From Hyaloscypha bicolor E (Eukaryota > Ascomycota > Leotiomycetes > Helotiales > Hyaloscyphaceae), in NCBI RefSeq assembly GCF_002865645.1, contig NW_020194664.1, forward strand, positions 182,104 to 246,103: 64,000 bases of DNA. The letters run 5' to 3'. This document shows, piece by piece, positions 61,330 to 64,000 of the stretch; within the stretch, counting starts at the first letter, position 1; each line of letters opens with the position of its first letter. A program made the position numbers and the translations under genes. The notes beneath the pieces were generated by a model, which made no database searches, was not told where the DNA came from, and worked only from the letters and a program-made list of their open reading frames with translations.

Positions 61330-62977
61330 TCATACCATGAAATAACCAGGTTTCAAGCGACTGAACACGCCTTCGGGATCATACTTTCTCTGAACCCCTT
61401 TCAGTCTCTCCGGGTTCTACTCTCCATACCCAGCAAACACGTCCTGACTGATATTCGCATAATTCCGGTATATATACTGATGGTGCAGGCCCATCTCTTT
61501 TGAAGCCGCCGTGATGTGATCAATAATATTCCTCTTTGCCGTCTCGCACGTAGGGTCATCTTCGCGGTTATTCCATTGAAAGTTAACCGTCAAAACTATT
61601 CTCCTTCATCAGCCTAACTTCTTGAAACATGGGTGCTGTGCATGGAATGAAAGAAAACTTACCAACTAAAGGCTAATCAGCCTCCGCGATTCTAAGACAG
61701 TTCCCACCGTTCTTTTGGAAGAAAGACATTTCTCGCGGTTGAGAGCGTCATGCCTGTGATGACGTTGTAAACGTGGCTGATGATTTCAGCCTCGGGGATG
61801 AAGATTTCCCAGAGCTTCATCAGTAGTTGCTCGTCTAACTTGAATGTTACGGTTGGCCAGGAGTTTCCGTTTCTGTCAGTACCTAAAGGAAGAGGTAGGC
61901 TAACTGTGGGGAGGAAGAGGAGAAGAGAAATAACGCACCGCAACCCAACCGGAAACAAACTATCCATCAATCTCCGCCGCAATACTACTCGAACTCCTGA
62001 TCGTCATGAAATAGTAAATCGCCGGCAACTTGCTGAATTCCTCAAACACCTCCTGATACGGTTCTGGTTTTGAGTAAATCATGCCGTAGTTGAAGAAATA
62101 GGCTCCGGTATGAGGATTCTTGAAGAAAGAGGAGAGGAGTTGGGAGTTTTCAGCTCCTGGGGCGGATGATAGGGCGTGGTTGGAGAAAGCGTGGAGAACG
62201 GGATGAGGTGAGGAGCAGTAGCTGAGTGTGCTGCAGGTTGGGGAGAGGAGGATGCGGGAGAAGGTGTGAATTAGGCTTTTGATGGGGAGAGAGGTTTTTG
62301 ATTAGAAGTGGAAAGGGGTGAGGAAGAGTGGAAGTTGCCTTTGAGGGAGACGAGATAGCTGGTAGAGATCGGGTGCTGAGGCTTGGTTGATGCTTCTGCG
62401 GTGCCGTTTGCGAGTACAACCTGAAAAGAACTTTGAATTTTTGTGGTCGGAATTTGGATTGGGGGCGGGCCTTACTTCGTAGTTCCGAATATTGTCTACT
62501 GCCCAGCCTTAATTACGTGAGAGGAGGAATATCCCACCTCTCTTGGATTAGATCCGGCCTTCTCAAAGGCGAAGGAGGTCTGGCTTACCACCCAAGGTAA
62601 CCTCCAACGCCAGCAACAGTATCTCTTCTCCCAACAACAGTTCGATTAATTTGATCTAACAATTTATACACATCACCCCAGGAATTGGTAATTCCCACAA
62701 TTGTCGTCTACATATCCTCTGAGATAAATACATCGTTGAGATACTTCATATCAAAGGCGATGCCTGCAGGAGCATTGGAGGCACCTGCAAACATGGAGTG
62801 GCCCCTGACTTGACGGCAAAGATGCAGTTATGTTGTCTGATGATGCGGATTGCTTCTACAGATTGAAAAGCATGACTAAGCTGAACGACACAGGCAGGAA
62901 TTACTTCTTGTTGTTGTTGGGAGTAGTAGGAGTCCTGTAAGCTGGAGAGGGGTCTAGAGGGGTCGTGGTAGACGATG
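61330..62977 (-). pseudogene. FAD-linked (berberine-bridge-type) oxidoreductase, decayed
   Basis: Pieces of a typical fungal FAD_binding_4/BBE oxidase appear in order on the minus strand. They are NCIFAVKSGG then HSMFAGASNAPAGIAFDMKY, SWGDVYKLLDQINRTVVG, GWAVDNIRNYEV then VVLANGT, the substrate-domain stretch YFFNYGMIYSKPEPYQEVFE, KNGGNCL, and the BBE end YRNYANISQDVFAGYGE ... NPERLKGVQRKYDPEGVFS. Damage includes a one-base loss in the G-run at 62802-62805 and stops at 62708-62710, 62509-62511 and 61417-61419. There is also a frame change before KNGGN near 61715. The gene is certainly dead. Such enzymes oxidise sugars, alkaloids or pathway intermediates and are often in metabolite clusters. 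Confidence 0.8.
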
Positions 62978-64000
62978 CTTCCGAGAGATGCTGTGAGAGA
63001 AGTACGCTGTGCCGTGAGGAAGAGGACTTCGAGAGATCAGGCAAACATACTGAATTATGGCAGTCAGAGTCCTTATCTTGTGTGGAGAGTGGACTTTATG
63101 CTTCAATTTGGGCGGAGACTAGGAGGATCGAATATGAGAGCACCAGGCCGAGGCCAGGAGGAGAGGGAAATCGAATGATCGTGCGCAGCCCAATGCTGCG
63201 CGAAAAAATACCTCGCAGAGCAATTTGTTGAGTGAACCGGGAGACATTAAAATAATCAAATGCGCTATGAGGGAAGGGAACGTCTTCCGGATGATAATTT
63301 TTATCCTTGGAACTCACCTCCGTACAGCTGTCCAATAACAACCCCTGTAGTGTATTCGGCTGTTGAAACCCCTCAATCTGGATATCCCGTGATTGAGTAT
63401 GTACATTATAATTGAAGCACTTATGATATTGGAAGAAAAGCGTTGAACTTAAGAGCAAACTTCGAATGTGGTATTTATAGCAAGAAGTGGAATCCAGTAA
63501 GAGACTATCACGTGATTCAACTTTCGGTTAGGATGCAAAGTGCTGGCTGTCAACTATCGGGACCAGGGAGAGGAAGAGGCACACTTTGAGAAAGAAAGGT
63601 GAACATGGATCACACCTCACCTATAGGCATGCGATTTCCCGATATCCATAATTCTTTAAAATATTTTTATTGGGCCGAGTGCTGCACGAGGATTACTAAG
63701 AGACATCAGACTTGGCCGCAGATGTTTAAGTGGGGCCAAACTACCAGCCTCACTGGCTCACCATTTTGTACTCAATTTTCACACCGGACAGCCGCAAGAC
63801 ATTGTATGGCCATTAGAGCCTCGTGGGAGCCTCGCCCTTTTTTGCTGTAAGACCAAACTTGAGCCAGAGAATGAGATCTTCAATTCCGAGACGGCCAGGC
63901 CGGCCGCGAGCAGGGAACTCCGGGGCGCCGCAGACATTTGACGTGGGTATAGGTGACGAACCAGACCACATTAGTACGTAGCAGATTAGTAGAACATTCG
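62978..64000. other. Terminal spacer
   Basis: No credible gene, RNA gene or repeat is visible. The part nearest 62978 may include the lost 5' exon and promoter of the FAD-oxidase pseudogene. Short frames in 63096-63458 and 63599-63850 lack domains. Confidence 0.5.

Overview
The window looks like nuclear DNA of a filamentous ascomycete (Pezizomycotina; a Leotiomycetes-type genome is my guess, from general gene character only). The protein genes have short introns with GTAAGT-type donors and CTAAC/CTGAC-type branch sites. There are fungal families such as a CYP505 self-sufficient P450, a LaeA-like methyltransferase and a Bye1 homologue. A block of almost pure A/T with TpA excess sits beside normal-composition gene DNA, the usual picture of repeat-induced point mutation (RIP) next to euchromatin.

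Region 1 (1-20.1 kb) is a gene-free AT-rich block. It holds two collinear, heavily decayed copies of one retroelement-like sequence about 8.8 kb apart, LTR-like direct repeats, an 18-bp tandem repeat, a purine-rich GC island, a pyrimidine-only microsatellite and four copies of a palindromic module. Inside the block lies a well-bounded hAT transposon (14579-18129) with terminal inverted repeats and a perfect 8-bp target duplication. Its transposase gene is on the minus strand, has about ten introns and is broken by stop codons.

Region 2 (20.2-25.4 kb) holds a ZNF830/CCDC16-like zinc-finger protein, a Bye1-like PHD/TFIIS/SPOC transcription factor whose start codon is in a 7-nt coding exon, and an unrecognised acidic protein.

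Region 3 (26.2-36.9 kb) is four minus-strand genes in a row: a CYP505 P450-reductase fusion (1068 aa, eight exons), a LaeA-like methyltransferase, a membrane-anchored P450 and a UbiA-family prenyltransferase/terpene cyclase. Together they look like a small secondary-metabolite locus.

Region 4 (36.9-43.6 kb) has no intact gene. It holds a non-autonomous inverted-repeat element, a 60-bp-arm hairpin and two weak gene relics.

Region 5 (43.7-50.4 kb) is a divergent pair of a lactose-permease-like sugar transporter and an intracellular GH2 beta-galactosidase. The shared promoter has a cluster of CreA-type sites, an arrangement like yeast LAC12-LAC4.

Region 6 (50.4-57.7 kb) holds a carotenoid oxygenase, the GPI-transamidase subunit Gpi16, the U1 snRNP protein Luc7, and an RGG-rich protein with an overlapping upstream ORF.

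Region 7 (58-64 kb) holds a secreted sedolisin peptidase with a one-base frameshift in its prodomain and a badly decayed FAD-linked oxidoreductase pseudogene. Exon coordinates were derived by hand from splice signals and reading-frame continuity.
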